Assembly (NCBI GenBank): GCA_007123775.1
Contig: SLGK01000176.1
Location: 1-33,775 of the forward strand
Length of the DNA: 33,775 nt
Source of the DNA: Anaerolineae bacterium
Lineage (GTDB): Bacteria; Chloroflexota; Anaerolineae; Promineifilales; Promineifilaceae
Direction: 5' to 3'
The notes beneath the pieces were generated by a model, which did no database searches, had not been told where the DNA came from, and saw nothing but the letters and a program-made list of their open reading frames with translations. The first letter of the stretch is position 1. Every line of letters starts with the position of its first letter. Made by a program: the position numbers and the translations under genes. Shown one piece after another: positions 17,307 through 25,137 of this stretch.

Positions 17307-18044
17307 ATGATGTCTGTGATACTTGATCAATTACGCCTCTATATGAGCCGCCAGGCGGCCAGTTTCGGCCGTTACTGGCTAGAACAACTCTTAATGCTGG
17401 CCGTGGGCTGGATACCAACCGTGATTGGTATTGGCCTGCGCGGGTTCCTATACCGGCTGATTCTACGCATGGATGGCCAGGCGGCCATTGAGAGCGGGGT
17501 GCGGCTGCGGTACGCCAGCCATATTAGACTGGGCCGAGGGGTTTACCTGGACCAGAACACCTACCTCCACGCCTGCCCCCAGGGTATTGAAATTGGGGAT
17601 GAGACGCTGGTGATGCACGGGGCCGTCCTGCACGTCTACAACTTTCGGGATATGCCGCAGTCGGGCATTAAGATCGGCCGTAATAGCCTGGTCGGAGAAT
17701 ATACGGTCATTCGGGGACAGGGAGGTGTGACGATTGGCGACCGGGTTTATACCTCCCCTTTCACCCAGATTATTGCCGTGAACCACGTGTTTGATGACCC
17801 ACAACGGCCGTTTGTGGACCAGGGCATTACGGCTGAAGGCATCGTCATTGAAGACGACGTCTGGCTCGGTGCCAGCGCCGTGATTACCGACGGCGTGCGC
17901 GTGGGCAAGGGGTCGGTGGTGGCCGCCGGGGCTGTGGTGACCAAAGACGTACCGCCGAATACCGTTGTGGCCGGGGTTCCCGCCCGCGTTATAAAAACGA
18001 TTGATGGCAACTCATCGATTACGGACCGCACCGTTTACCTGTAG
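17307..18044 (+). CDS. Hexapeptide-repeat (left-handed beta-helix) acyltransferase
   Basis: The 245-residue protein is about 65 residues longer at the N-terminus than plain maltose/galactoside acetyltransferases. The extra part is hydrophobic and amphipathic ([19 protein letters not shown]), suggesting membrane association. The rest is left-handed beta-helix with [LIV]-G-x4 hexapeptides ([62 protein letters not shown]). It has a likely catalytic His in AVNHVF and the typical [16 protein letters not shown] ending. It most likely acetylates a sugar or glycolipid in envelope synthesis. ATG codons at 17307 and 17310 are both possible, and the Shine-Dalgarno is weak (TGGTG). It is 17 nt after hutU and may share its transcript, with no functional link evident. 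Confidence 0.87.
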   Translation: MMSVILDQLRLYMSRQAASFGRYWLEQLLMLAVGWIPTVIGIGLRGFLYRLILRMDGQAAIESGVRLRYASHIRLGRGVYLDQNTYLHACPQGIEIGDETLVMHGAVLHVYNFRDMPQSGIKIGRNSLVGEYTVIRGQGGVTIGDRVYTSPFTQIIAVNHVFDDPQRPFVDQGITAEGIVIEDDVWLGASAVITDGVRVGKGSVVAAGAVVTKDVPPNTVVAGVPARVIKTIDGNSSITDRTVYL

Positions 18045-18120
18045 TTGCCATTCAAAGTTCAGGAGGCCCTGGGCCACACCCATTACTGTGCCAGGATTCA
18101 ATTAACAATGGAGGAGAATA

Positions 18121-21100
18121 ATGAACTATTTGTTCCAGACGCAAAGATCGTATCGCCTACTAGCCATCGCTTTAATTTTGATTATGACTGGTCCGTTGCT
18201 AGCCAGTTTAACCCATTTAACAGATTCACCACCCCTCATTCAGGCCCAGGAAGTTGATCAGCTATTTATCAATGAATTTATGGCTTCTAATGGGCAGACG
18301 ATTGCCGACGAAGATGGCGATTTTGAGGATTGGATCGAATTGTACAATGCCGGTCCCACAACCATTTCACTGGCTGGTTATGGCCTGTCTGACAATCCTG
18401 CCCAACCGTTTCGGTGGGTCTTCCCTGAAGTTTCTCTGGCTTCCGGTGATTTTTTGCTCGTTTGGGCCTCAGGAAAGAACCGTACCCTGCCGGGCGCCCC
18501 TCTACATACGAACTTTAGCATCAGCGCTGCCGGTGAGCCGCTGCTTCTGACCCATCCCGCAGATGGCCTGGTTGATCAGATTGGACCTTTGCCGGTGCCA
18601 CGTGATATTTCCTACGGACGCCAGCCTGACGGTAGCGGTGCCTGGTACTTTTTTGACCAGCCCACCCCCGGCAGCAGTAACAGCACGCCTGGTTACAGTG
18701 AAATCTTAGACCCGCCCATCTTTTCCCATCAAGGCGGCTTTTTTACCGAAGCGTTTAGCCTGACATTGTCTAGCAGCAGCCCAGAAGCCGACATTATCTT
18801 TACGTTGGATGGTTCCTGGCCGGACATAGATAATCTGGACGGCCGAACTTACAGCTTCAAGAATCAGTTTCCCGAAAATCCGGGTGATCCGGTTGGCCCC
18901 CTGCTGAGTGATAGTTACCAGACCTACCTCTACAGTCAGCCGCTTAGCATTGTGGACCGCTCTGGTCAACCGGATAAGTTGACGCAGAAATCATCTACTT
19001 TTCACCAAAACCCAACCTATTTTCCGACTGATCCCGTATTTAAGGCAACCGTTGTGCGGGCGCAGCTTGTCAGCGAGGATGCGCTGCCCAGCCCGGTACA
19101 AACCCATACCTTTTTTGTGACCCCGGCCGGCCGGGATCGATACAGCCTGCCGGTTATTGCTATTAGTCTGTCTGAAGATGCTTTTTTTGACCACGAGGAT
19201 GGCATTTATACGGCCGGCGTTGATTTTGAGGCGTGGCGGGCAGCGAATCCGACTGCACCATTAGGCTGTTGTGTACCGGCCAATTGGCAGCGGATGACGG
19301 AACCGGCGGCCCACCTCGAATTCTTCGAAACAGGTATAGAAATACCTGTTTTTAGTCAGGATATTGGTGTGCGTGTACACGGCCGTTCCAGCCGTGCCTT
19401 TCCTTTTAAGAGCCTGCGCCTCTATGCCCGCAGCGGCTATGGTCTCTCTGATTTTGCCCATCCCTTCTTTCCCGATTTGCCTTATACCAGCTACCAACGG
19501 CTGTTATTACGCAACTCCGGTGGCGATTATGCCACCACTTTGCTGCGAGACGCTGCCATTCAAACCCTCATGAGCGAACTGCCTTTTGATACCCAGGCTT
19601 ACCGGCCGGCTGTCATTTTTATCAACGGTGAATATTGGGGGCTGCTCAATATGCGCGAACGATACGATAAACATTATCTCAGTCGAGTTTATGGCGTCGA
19701 TCCGGAAAACATAGATTTATTGGAGGATAATGCGGTAGTAAAAGAAGGTGATGCAGTCCATTACCAGGCGATGCTGGACTACATTACGGCTAATGGTTTG
19801 CAAGACAATGAGCATTATGAAGAGATTTTAACTCGCCTGGATGTGCAGAATTACATTGATTATTATATAGCCCAAATTTACATGCGTAATCGAGACTGGC
19901 CGGGCGACAATATCAACTATTGGCGTAATCGAACAGAGCAATATGAACCGGAAGCCCCCTACGGCCTGGATGGCCGCTGGCGTTGGATGATGTTTGACAC
20001 AGACTCCGGTTTTCGACAGCCCAACCATGACACGTTAACGGCCGTTTCCACAGGAACACATTGGTCTACTTTCTTGTTTCGCTCATTTTTGGAAAACGAA
20101 ACATTCACGACCGATTTCATCAACCGCTTTGCTGATCTGTTAAATACACTCTTCTTACCGGAAAATGTAACGCCAGTAATTGATAATCTGAGCCAAACAA
20201 TTGCGCCCGAAATACCAGAACATATTGAGCGTTGGAGTCATCCAACCAGCGTTTTTGCCTGGAACAACAATCTCAATACGATGCTTAACTTCGCCAATGC
20301 GCGCCCCGAATTTCAACGACAGCATTTGCTCAACAGGTTTGCCCTGGCGGGGGAATTTACGCTAACCGTTGATTTGTCTGGCCCGGAGCAAGGCCACGTG
20401 CGCGTCAATACGATTGAACTCACGGAGGCGACCCCCGGCGTAACGGCCGTTCCCTACCCCTGGTCCGGCATTTACTTTCAGGAAATACCGATTGAGCTGG
20501 AAGCAATACCGGCCCCTGGCTACCAGTTTGTTGGCTGGACAGGCCTGCCCGCAGGGACACCCGCGCTAACCGTACAAACATTCACAGCGGATACGGCCGT
20601 AACAGCCCTCTTTGAAGAGGCGACCCACACAGAGACTGTTCTGCTCCACTACTGGCATTTCAACAATTTGCCCAGTGGTACGCTCAACGAAATACCGGTT
20701 GATTACAGCTTGTTGGGTGATGCCACCATCACCTATCCCGGCACCGGAGACGGGTATATGGACCGGGTCAATGATGGTACGCTGCTCAATGCCCAGCTAG
20801 ATGAGCCGGAAGGGTATGCTCTACGGGTCAGGAATCCCTCTGATACACGAGAACTACGGCTTACGCTGCCCACGACCGGTTACGAAGAGATTGTATTACG
20901 CTATGCAGCCTATCGCACCAACAACGGGGCCGAGACGCAAACCCTCTATTACCGCACCAGTGAAGCCGGAGACTGGATTCAGTTTGGTGAACCGCTAACT
21001 ATATCGGCCGTTGACTATCAGTTGTTTACCTTTGATTTCAGTGACGTAGCCGGTGTGGCTGACAATGAGGCGTTTAGCGTCTATATCTTGTTTGGGGGTG

Positions 21101-22629
21101 ACAACGCGCCCGGCGGTTCGGGCAACAATCGTTTTGACAATATCAGCGTTGAGGCCACCCCGCTGGACGGGACAAACGTGCCGCCGGTAGTGATTGCGCC
21201 CGTGGGCTTGCAACAGGCTGCCGTGGGGCAGTCGCCGGTGGTAATTGATCTGGAAACGGTTTTTGCAGACCCGGATGATGATCCCCTGACGTTTGCAGCC
21301 CAGAGTGGGGATACGGCCGTTCTCCAAACCACACTCGACGCCAGCCTGTTAACCTTGACCGGCCTCTATCAGGGAGAAGCGTGGGTGACGGTGGCCGCCG
21401 ACGATGGCTACAACGATCCGGTTTCTACCACCTTCCGCGTATTGGTCTATCCGCCAGCCTACCCGTTAAGTGAGGGGCCGTTTACCTTTGGCGCATGGGA
21501 TCCAGAATTGCCGGAGCGAGTTTACCCCGATTACATGCTCTTCTTACAGAGTGACGTGAACGATCCGCCGGTTGACCTGCCGCTGCTCTACCCCTACTAC
21601 ATCCCCCACGATGATTACCATGCCGATGACAGCGAGACGATTGGTTTTCCCTACAACAACACCGGCCGCACCCGGCTCAATGGCCTGGGAGAAGATGGCA
21701 TCGCCTTCATTAACACCGGTCGTGGTCGTGACCTGGGTGGGGCGTTGGTCGCGCTGAATACGGAGGGGATGAGCGATTTGACTACTGACTGGCTGGCTCA
21801 AACCCTGCTGCAAAATTCACGCCTGTATGGTCTGCGACTACAATACCGGGTCGGGTTTGAGTCACCTTTTACCGATTTGTTGGTAGACGGCCAGCCGGTT
21901 GAATACCTGGCCGGTCCCGATGGGGATTGGCAGCAGTTTGAGCAGATTCCCCTGCCGGCCGAGGCGATGGATCAGCCTTATGTACAGGTGATGTGGCGTT
22001 ATTATCACGTTTCTGGCGACGGTGGCCCGCGTGCCCAACTGCGCCTGGACGACATTGTCATTCGTGACAGTGTGGTCCACGCGCCCATCCAAACGGCCGT
22101 TTTGGAAGCTCCCTTTGTCACCGGCCAATTCTATCCGTTTGCCGGCACCATCAACTGTGGCGGCGTTACCTTTACCGACGTCGGTATAGTTAACACGATT
22201 CTGATTACCTTGACCCACCAGTTCCCCACGGCCAACTTCGATGGCCTGCCGCGCTACTACGATATTGAAGCTGACGGCGATGGCTACGACGTCGAGCTAC
22301 AGCTTTGTTTTACCGACAATGATCTGCAAGCGGCCGGGATTCTGCCAGAAGAGGTGGCTGACCTGCGGGCTTTCCGCTGGGATGGCATAGAGTGGGAATT
22401 GCATGAGGAGGGTGTGGTAGATGAGGTGGCTCAGACAGTAACGGCCGAAAATGTGACCCAATTTAGCATCTGGGGCTTGGGTACACCCGACAATCGGCCG
22501 ACCAGTGTGACGTTGACCACGTTTGGTCTGGCTCAGGCACATGGTAACAGTCTGTTGTTGCTCTTGTTCACAACGCTGCTGTTGTTGGGTACGCTAGGCT
22601 GGATTGCCCGACGACGCATTGGTATCTAG
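18121..22629 (+). CDS. Giant exported LTD-CotH kinase-like surface protein with C-terminal anchor
   Basis: The 1502-residue exported protein has a signal peptide (hydrophobic 13-30, probable cleavage after QAQ near 43) and a lamin-tail domain (about 46-165: INEFMASNG, DWIELYN). A chitobiase C-terminal-like segment follows (about 205-335: IIFTLDGSWPD). The CotH kinase region covers about 340-720: RVHGRSSRAFPFKSLRLYAR at 418-437, LLLRNSGGDYATTLLRDA, INGEYWGLLNMRERYD, RDWPGDNINYWR and an MMFDTDSGF acidic motif. CotH-family proteins are atypical secreted-protein kinases. Then come an InlB/BACON-like repeat (about 785-870), jelly-roll-like regions and a cadherin-like domain (about 1055-1130). The C-terminal module from about 1390 ends RPTSV (1459-1463), a membrane helix (1478-1496) and RRR. 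GGAGGAG supports the start. The same C-terminal module is in the next two proteins. Confidence 0.88.
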   Translation: MNYLFQTQRSYRLLAIALILIMTGPLLASLTHLTDSPPLIQAQEVDQLFINEFMASNGQTIADEDGDFEDWIELYNAGPTTISLAGYGLSDNPAQPFRWVFPEVSLASGDFLLVWASGKNRTLPGAPLHTNFSISAAGEPLLLTHPADGLVDQIGPLPVPRDISYGRQPDGSGAWYFFDQPTPGSSNSTPGYSEILDPPIFSHQGGFFTEAFSLTLSSSSPEADIIFTLDGSWPDIDNLDGRTYSFKNQFPENPGDPVGPLLSDSYQTYLYSQPLSIVDRSGQPDKLTQKSSTFHQNPTYFPTDPVFKATVVRAQLVSEDALPSPVQTHTFFVTPAGRDRYSLPVIAISLSEDAFFDHEDGIYTAGVDFEAWRAANPTAPLGCCVPANWQRMTEPAAHLEFFETGIEIPVFSQDIGVRVHGRSSRAFPFKSLRLYARSGYGLSDFAHPFFPDLPYTSYQRLLLRNSGGDYATTLLRDAAIQTLMSELPFDTQAYRPAVIFINGEYWGLLNMRERYDKHYLSRVYGVDPENIDLLEDNAVVKEGDAVHYQAMLDYITANGLQDNEHYEEILTRLDVQNYIDYYIAQIYMRNRDWPGDNINYWRNRTEQYEPEAPYGLDGRWRWMMFDTDSGFRQPNHDTLTAVSTGTHWSTFLFRSFLENETFTTDFINRFADLLNTLFLPENVTPVIDNLSQTIAPEIPEHIERWSHPTSVFAWNNNLNTMLNFANARPEFQRQHLLNRFALAGEFTLTVDLSGPEQGHVRVNTIELTEATPGVTAVPYPWSGIYFQEIPIELEAIPAPGYQFVGWTGLPAGTPALTVQTFTADTAVTALFEEATHTETVLLHYWHFNNLPSGTLNEIPVDYSLLGDATITYPGTGDGYMDRVNDGTLLNAQLDEPEGYALRVRNPSDTRELRLTLPTTGYEEIVLRYAAYRTNNGAETQTLYYRTSEAGDWIQFGEPLTISAVDYQLFTFDFSDVAGVADNEAFSVYILFGGDNAPGGSGNNRFDNISVEATPLDGTNVPPVVIAPVGLQQAAVGQSPVVIDLETVFADPDDDPLTFAAQSGDTAVLQTTLDASLLTLTGLYQGEAWVTVAADDGYNDPVSTTFRVLVYPPAYPLSEGPFTFGAWDPELPERVYPDYMLFLQSDVNDPPVDLPLLYPYYIPHDDYHADDSETIGFPYNNTGRTRLNGLGEDGIAFINTGRGRDLGGALVALNTEGMSDLTTDWLAQTLLQNSRLYGLRLQYRVGFESPFTDLLVDGQPVEYLAGPDGDWQQFEQIPLPAEAMDQPYVQVMWRYYHVSGDGGPRAQLRLDDIVIRDSVVHAPIQTAVLEAPFVTGQFYPFAGTINCGGVTFTDVGIVNTILITLTHQFPTANFDGLPRYYDIEADGDGYDVELQLCFTDNDLQAAGILPEEVADLRAFRWDGIEWELHEEGVVDEVAQTVTAENVTQFSIWGLGTPDNRPTSVTLTTFGLAQAHGNSLLLLLFTTLLLLGTLGWIARRRIGI
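22288..22626 (+). other. Shared C-terminal sorting-like module, copy A (CotH protein)
   Basis: Residues 1390-1502 of the CotH protein hold a beta-rich stretch (VELQLCFTD), the FRWDGIEWEL motif, the strand ENVTQFSIW, the box RPTSV, a 14-residue spacer, a 19-residue hydrophobic helix and RRRIGI. The order and spacing match copies B (22677-23018) and C (25141-25488) in proteins that are otherwise unrelated. Confidence 0.7.
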
Positions 22630-22635
22630 ACTTCT

Positions 22636-22668
22636 AAACCTGCGAGGTCTCGCAGACCTCGCAGGTTT
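22636..22668. terminator. Strong bidirectional hairpin terminator
   Basis: Arms 22636-22650 (AAACCTGCGAGGTCT) and 22654-22668 are exact reverse complements with a 3-nt loop. TTTTTT follows at 22670-22675 on the plus strand. It sits between the stop codons of the convergent CotH and LamG genes. The plus-strand T-run favours termination of the CotH transcript, and on the minus strand the run is only AGAAG. CCTGCGAGGTCT words of this type are, from memory, frequent as dispersed repeats, so it may have been recruited from a repeat family. Confidence 0.85.
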
Positions 22669-22673
22669 ATTTT

Positions 22674-25019
22674 TTAGATTTGCGGCCGGTTTCTGACTGC
22701 CAGACCAAAGCCGCTTAGCAGGGTAAGCAGTAGAAGCAGGGCAATCAGACCAAAGGGCATCAGGGTGGTGGTGGTGATGTGGGCCAGGAAAACGGCCGTT
22801 GGTCTCACATCGCCAGCTACGGCAAAGGCGGAGAAGTCGCTGACATTTTCTACTTGAATTGAGTAGAGGTCGCCGGCGCAAATACGGCCGTCCGTACCAT
22901 ACCCCGTATTGCGCGTTAATTCTTGCCACTCAGCCCCATCCCAATGGTAGGCCTCGGTGTCTTCACAGGAGACGCTGCCCAACTCATCGTCCAAAAAGTA
23001 GAAGGTGATGGTGGCGTCACGGTCGGTGTTGTTTTCAGGCGAGATGTTGTAGCAGCGCAAGATGGTTTCACCGGGAATGACGGTGCAGTCCTGGTTGCTG
23101 CGGATGGCGACGAGCGTGTCGCCCAGGTCTTCGTCGTTGGCGTTGATGATAACGCCGCCGTAGGTGCCTTCGCTGTCGAGGAAAGCAACGTCGGCCGCGC
23201 CGTTGACCGGTTTGGTTTGCTGAATACGGCCGTCATTCACCAGCGTCCCGCCCACATGCAGCCATTCATCGACGGTCAGCATAGCGTCTTGGGTCAGCGT
23301 CAGGGTGGCGTCGGGGGCGATGTAGAGGTTGTTGACAACGGCCGTATCAGACAAAACGGCTCCCAAACTGTTAGGGTAGTTGGGGATGCCCACGTTGGCG
23401 GCGGCGGTCGGGGGGGAGAATTGGCTCCAGTTACGGCCGTCGACCCAGTCATCGCTGTCGCTGCCGATCCAGGTGTTAAAGGCGGTCGAGGTCACCCAGC
23501 CGGTGTTGGGATCAATGTTGGTGAGCGTACCGTGCAAGTTGTTGGCCGTCACGTCGTAGAGGCTGGTCTGGTCGGGGGCGTTGTACTGGTCGAAGCGGTA
23601 GTAGGCGACCAGCCCGTTTTCGCTGCCGGCCAGCGTTTGGAACATATGCTGCCGTAGTTGGCTGGTAGAACGGGTGCCGGACCAGATGCGTACCTCGTCT
23701 AGCAGACCGCTAAACGGGGTGTCGGCCGCGCCTAAGAAACGGCCCAGGGTCAGGTCGTGGGTGTTGGTTTGCAAGGGGGTGGTGCTGAAATCGTGGGGAA
23801 CCTGGCTGAGTAAACGGCCGTTGCGGTAAAAGCGAACCATATTATTTGTGGTGTCTATCACTGCCGCCAGATGGTACCAGGTGTTGTCGGCAAAGGTGGC
23901 ACCACTGCTATCGGCCACGACGACCGGATTGTTGGCCGCATCATAGTAGATAAAGGCTAAAGCATTCGCCGCCGATTTTCCGAAGTAATAGTTGGCGGCA
24001 TTGTTTTCACCTTTGACCAGGAACGGGGTTTGGCTGTCGTTTTGCCAGATGGTGCTGTTGGCCCACAGTTCGATGGTCAGATCAGCAGACAGGTCCAATG
24101 GGGCATCGTTGGCGATAGCTACATACGCATCAATGCCGTCAAATTGCAGCCCAGTACGCGGCCCGGCAAATGCACCGGAAGCCACCCATTCGGCCGTCTT
24201 ATTGGTTGGCGTTACACCTAGCCCACCATCTAACATGAGTCCGTCCCAGTCGTTACTGCTGTCATCGCTAACGGAGGTGCCGAAACCATCACCCATCTGG
24301 TAGTAGGCCGCCAGTCCGGATTCGGTGCCGGCTAGGGTACGGTACATTTCACGCCGTATGTCTGTCTCGCTGAGGGCCGTATCCCAAATTTGCAACTCAT
24401 CTATTTGCCCGTTAAAGGTCCAGTTTCTCTCCGGGTTGTTGATGACGCCGCCAAAATGCAACACGGGTCTGGCGCAGCCCGGATTGCCGGTATCGCAGGG
24501 CTGGACAGTTGAACCGCTGCTTAAACTATTGACTTCCACACCATTCTTATAGGCTGTCAGGATGTCATCGTCGTGAACCAGGGCAATATGCACCCACTCA
24601 TTTGGCTCGTATAGGATAGGTATTACCGTGGTGTTAGGGTTTCCGTTAACGAACTGTGTGTTCCACACAAAAATGCGATCATCCCCGAATAGTTCGCCGC
24701 GGGCAATGCCCCACCAGCGGGACCGGTCGCCGAAAATCGCGTCACAAAAGACAACACCGTAATTGTTATGCTCGTTGATACAAGGTGCGCCCGGACCTGA
24801 TGGTTTGACCCAAACGGTGACCGACTTGGTTATTTGGTAATCCGCGTGCATCATTAGGTCAGTGCGAGCTAAAATAACCCGATCTGTTGCACCGTCGAAC
24901 TTTACAGCATACCCGCCGGCAAACCCATGTACTGAGCGTACGGCCATAAATAAAGCAAGCAACAGGCCCAGGGTTATGCTCATAACTAATATTGACGACA
25001 AAATTCGTTGCTGATGCAT
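22674..25019 (-). CDS. Exported double-LamG protein with C-terminal anchor module
   Basis: The 781-residue exported protein has a signal peptide (hydrophobic 9-27, cleavage near 32) and two LamG/concanavalin-like jelly-roll domains (about 35-235 and 292-465). Each ends in a matching segment (LRxxM(Y/F)(R/Q)TLAGxExGL-AYY), a sign of internal duplication. A beta-rich region with GGTLVNDGRI follows (about 480-660). The C-terminal module (from about 668) has YHWDGAEWQEL, VENVSDFSAF, RPTAV (739-743), a membrane helix (about 756-775) and RNRPQI. LamG domains bind carbohydrate or protein ligands, and many are choice-of-anchor surface proteins. The start ATG at 25019 has AGGAG about 10 nt upstream. 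It lies downstream of the CSLREA gene, which has its own terminator, so it is probably transcribed separately. Confidence 0.88.
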   Translation of the reverse strand: MHQQRILSSILVMSITLGLLLALFMAVRSVHGFAGGYAVKFDGATDRVILARTDLMMHADYQITKSVTVWVKPSGPGAPCINEHNNYGVVFCDAIFGDRSRWWGIARGELFGDDRIFVWNTQFVNGNPNTTVIPILYEPNEWVHIALVHDDDILTAYKNGVEVNSLSSGSTVQPCDTGNPGCARPVLHFGGVINNPERNWTFNGQIDELQIWDTALSETDIRREMYRTLAGTESGLAAYYQMGDGFGTSVSDDSSNDWDGLMLDGGLGVTPTNKTAEWVASGAFAGPRTGLQFDGIDAYVAIANDAPLDLSADLTIELWANSTIWQNDSQTPFLVKGENNAANYYFGKSAANALAFIYYDAANNPVVVADSSGATFADNTWYHLAAVIDTTNNMVRFYRNGRLLSQVPHDFSTTPLQTNTHDLTLGRFLGAADTPFSGLLDEVRIWSGTRSTSQLRQHMFQTLAGSENGLVAYYRFDQYNAPDQTSLYDVTANNLHGTLTNIDPNTGWVTSTAFNTWIGSDSDDWVDGRNWSQFSPPTAAANVGIPNYPNSLGAVLSDTAVVNNLYIAPDATLTLTQDAMLTVDEWLHVGGTLVNDGRIQQTKPVNGAADVAFLDSEGTYGGVIINANDEDLGDTLVAIRSNQDCTVIPGETILRCYNISPENNTDRDATITFYFLDDELGSVSCEDTEAYHWDGAEWQELTRNTGYGTDGRICAGDLYSIQVENVSDFSAFAVAGDVRPTAVFLAHITTTTLMPFGLIALLLLLTLLSGFGLAVRNRPQI
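22677..23018 (-). other. Shared C-terminal sorting-like module, copy B (LamG protein)
   Basis: Residues 668-781 read ATITFYFLDDE, YHWDGAEWQEL, VENVSDFSAF, RPTAV, a 12-residue spacer, a 20-residue hydrophobic helix and an Arg-containing tail. The codons for TAV are exactly the palindrome AACGGCCGTT (22791-22800). Confidence 0.7.
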
Positions 25020-25073
25020 TGTAATGGTCTCCTGATAAAGCCATTGTTAAAAGGTAAGCGTTCAAAACAAAAA

Positions 25074-25102
25074 AGTTCCGGGCACCAACGGTACCCGGAA
25101 CT
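25074..25102 (-). terminator. Rho-independent terminator after the CSLREA gene
   Basis: AGTTCCGGGCACC (25074-25086) pairs with GGTACCCGGAACT (25090-25102), with one mismatch that is G-U on one strand and a 3-nt loop. On the minus strand the stem is followed by a T-rich run (complement of 25065-25073). It lies 35 nt after the CSLREA gene stop and before the LamG gene start, so it separates the two same-strand genes. Confidence 0.85.
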
Positions 25103-25137
25103 AAGAATAACCAGTAATGCTTATCAACTATCTTTCG

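Noticed and set aside
22923-23657. 244-codon plus-strand frame opposite the LamG gene
   Set aside because: Gly/Val-rich mirror of a real coding region; no domain, no start signal.
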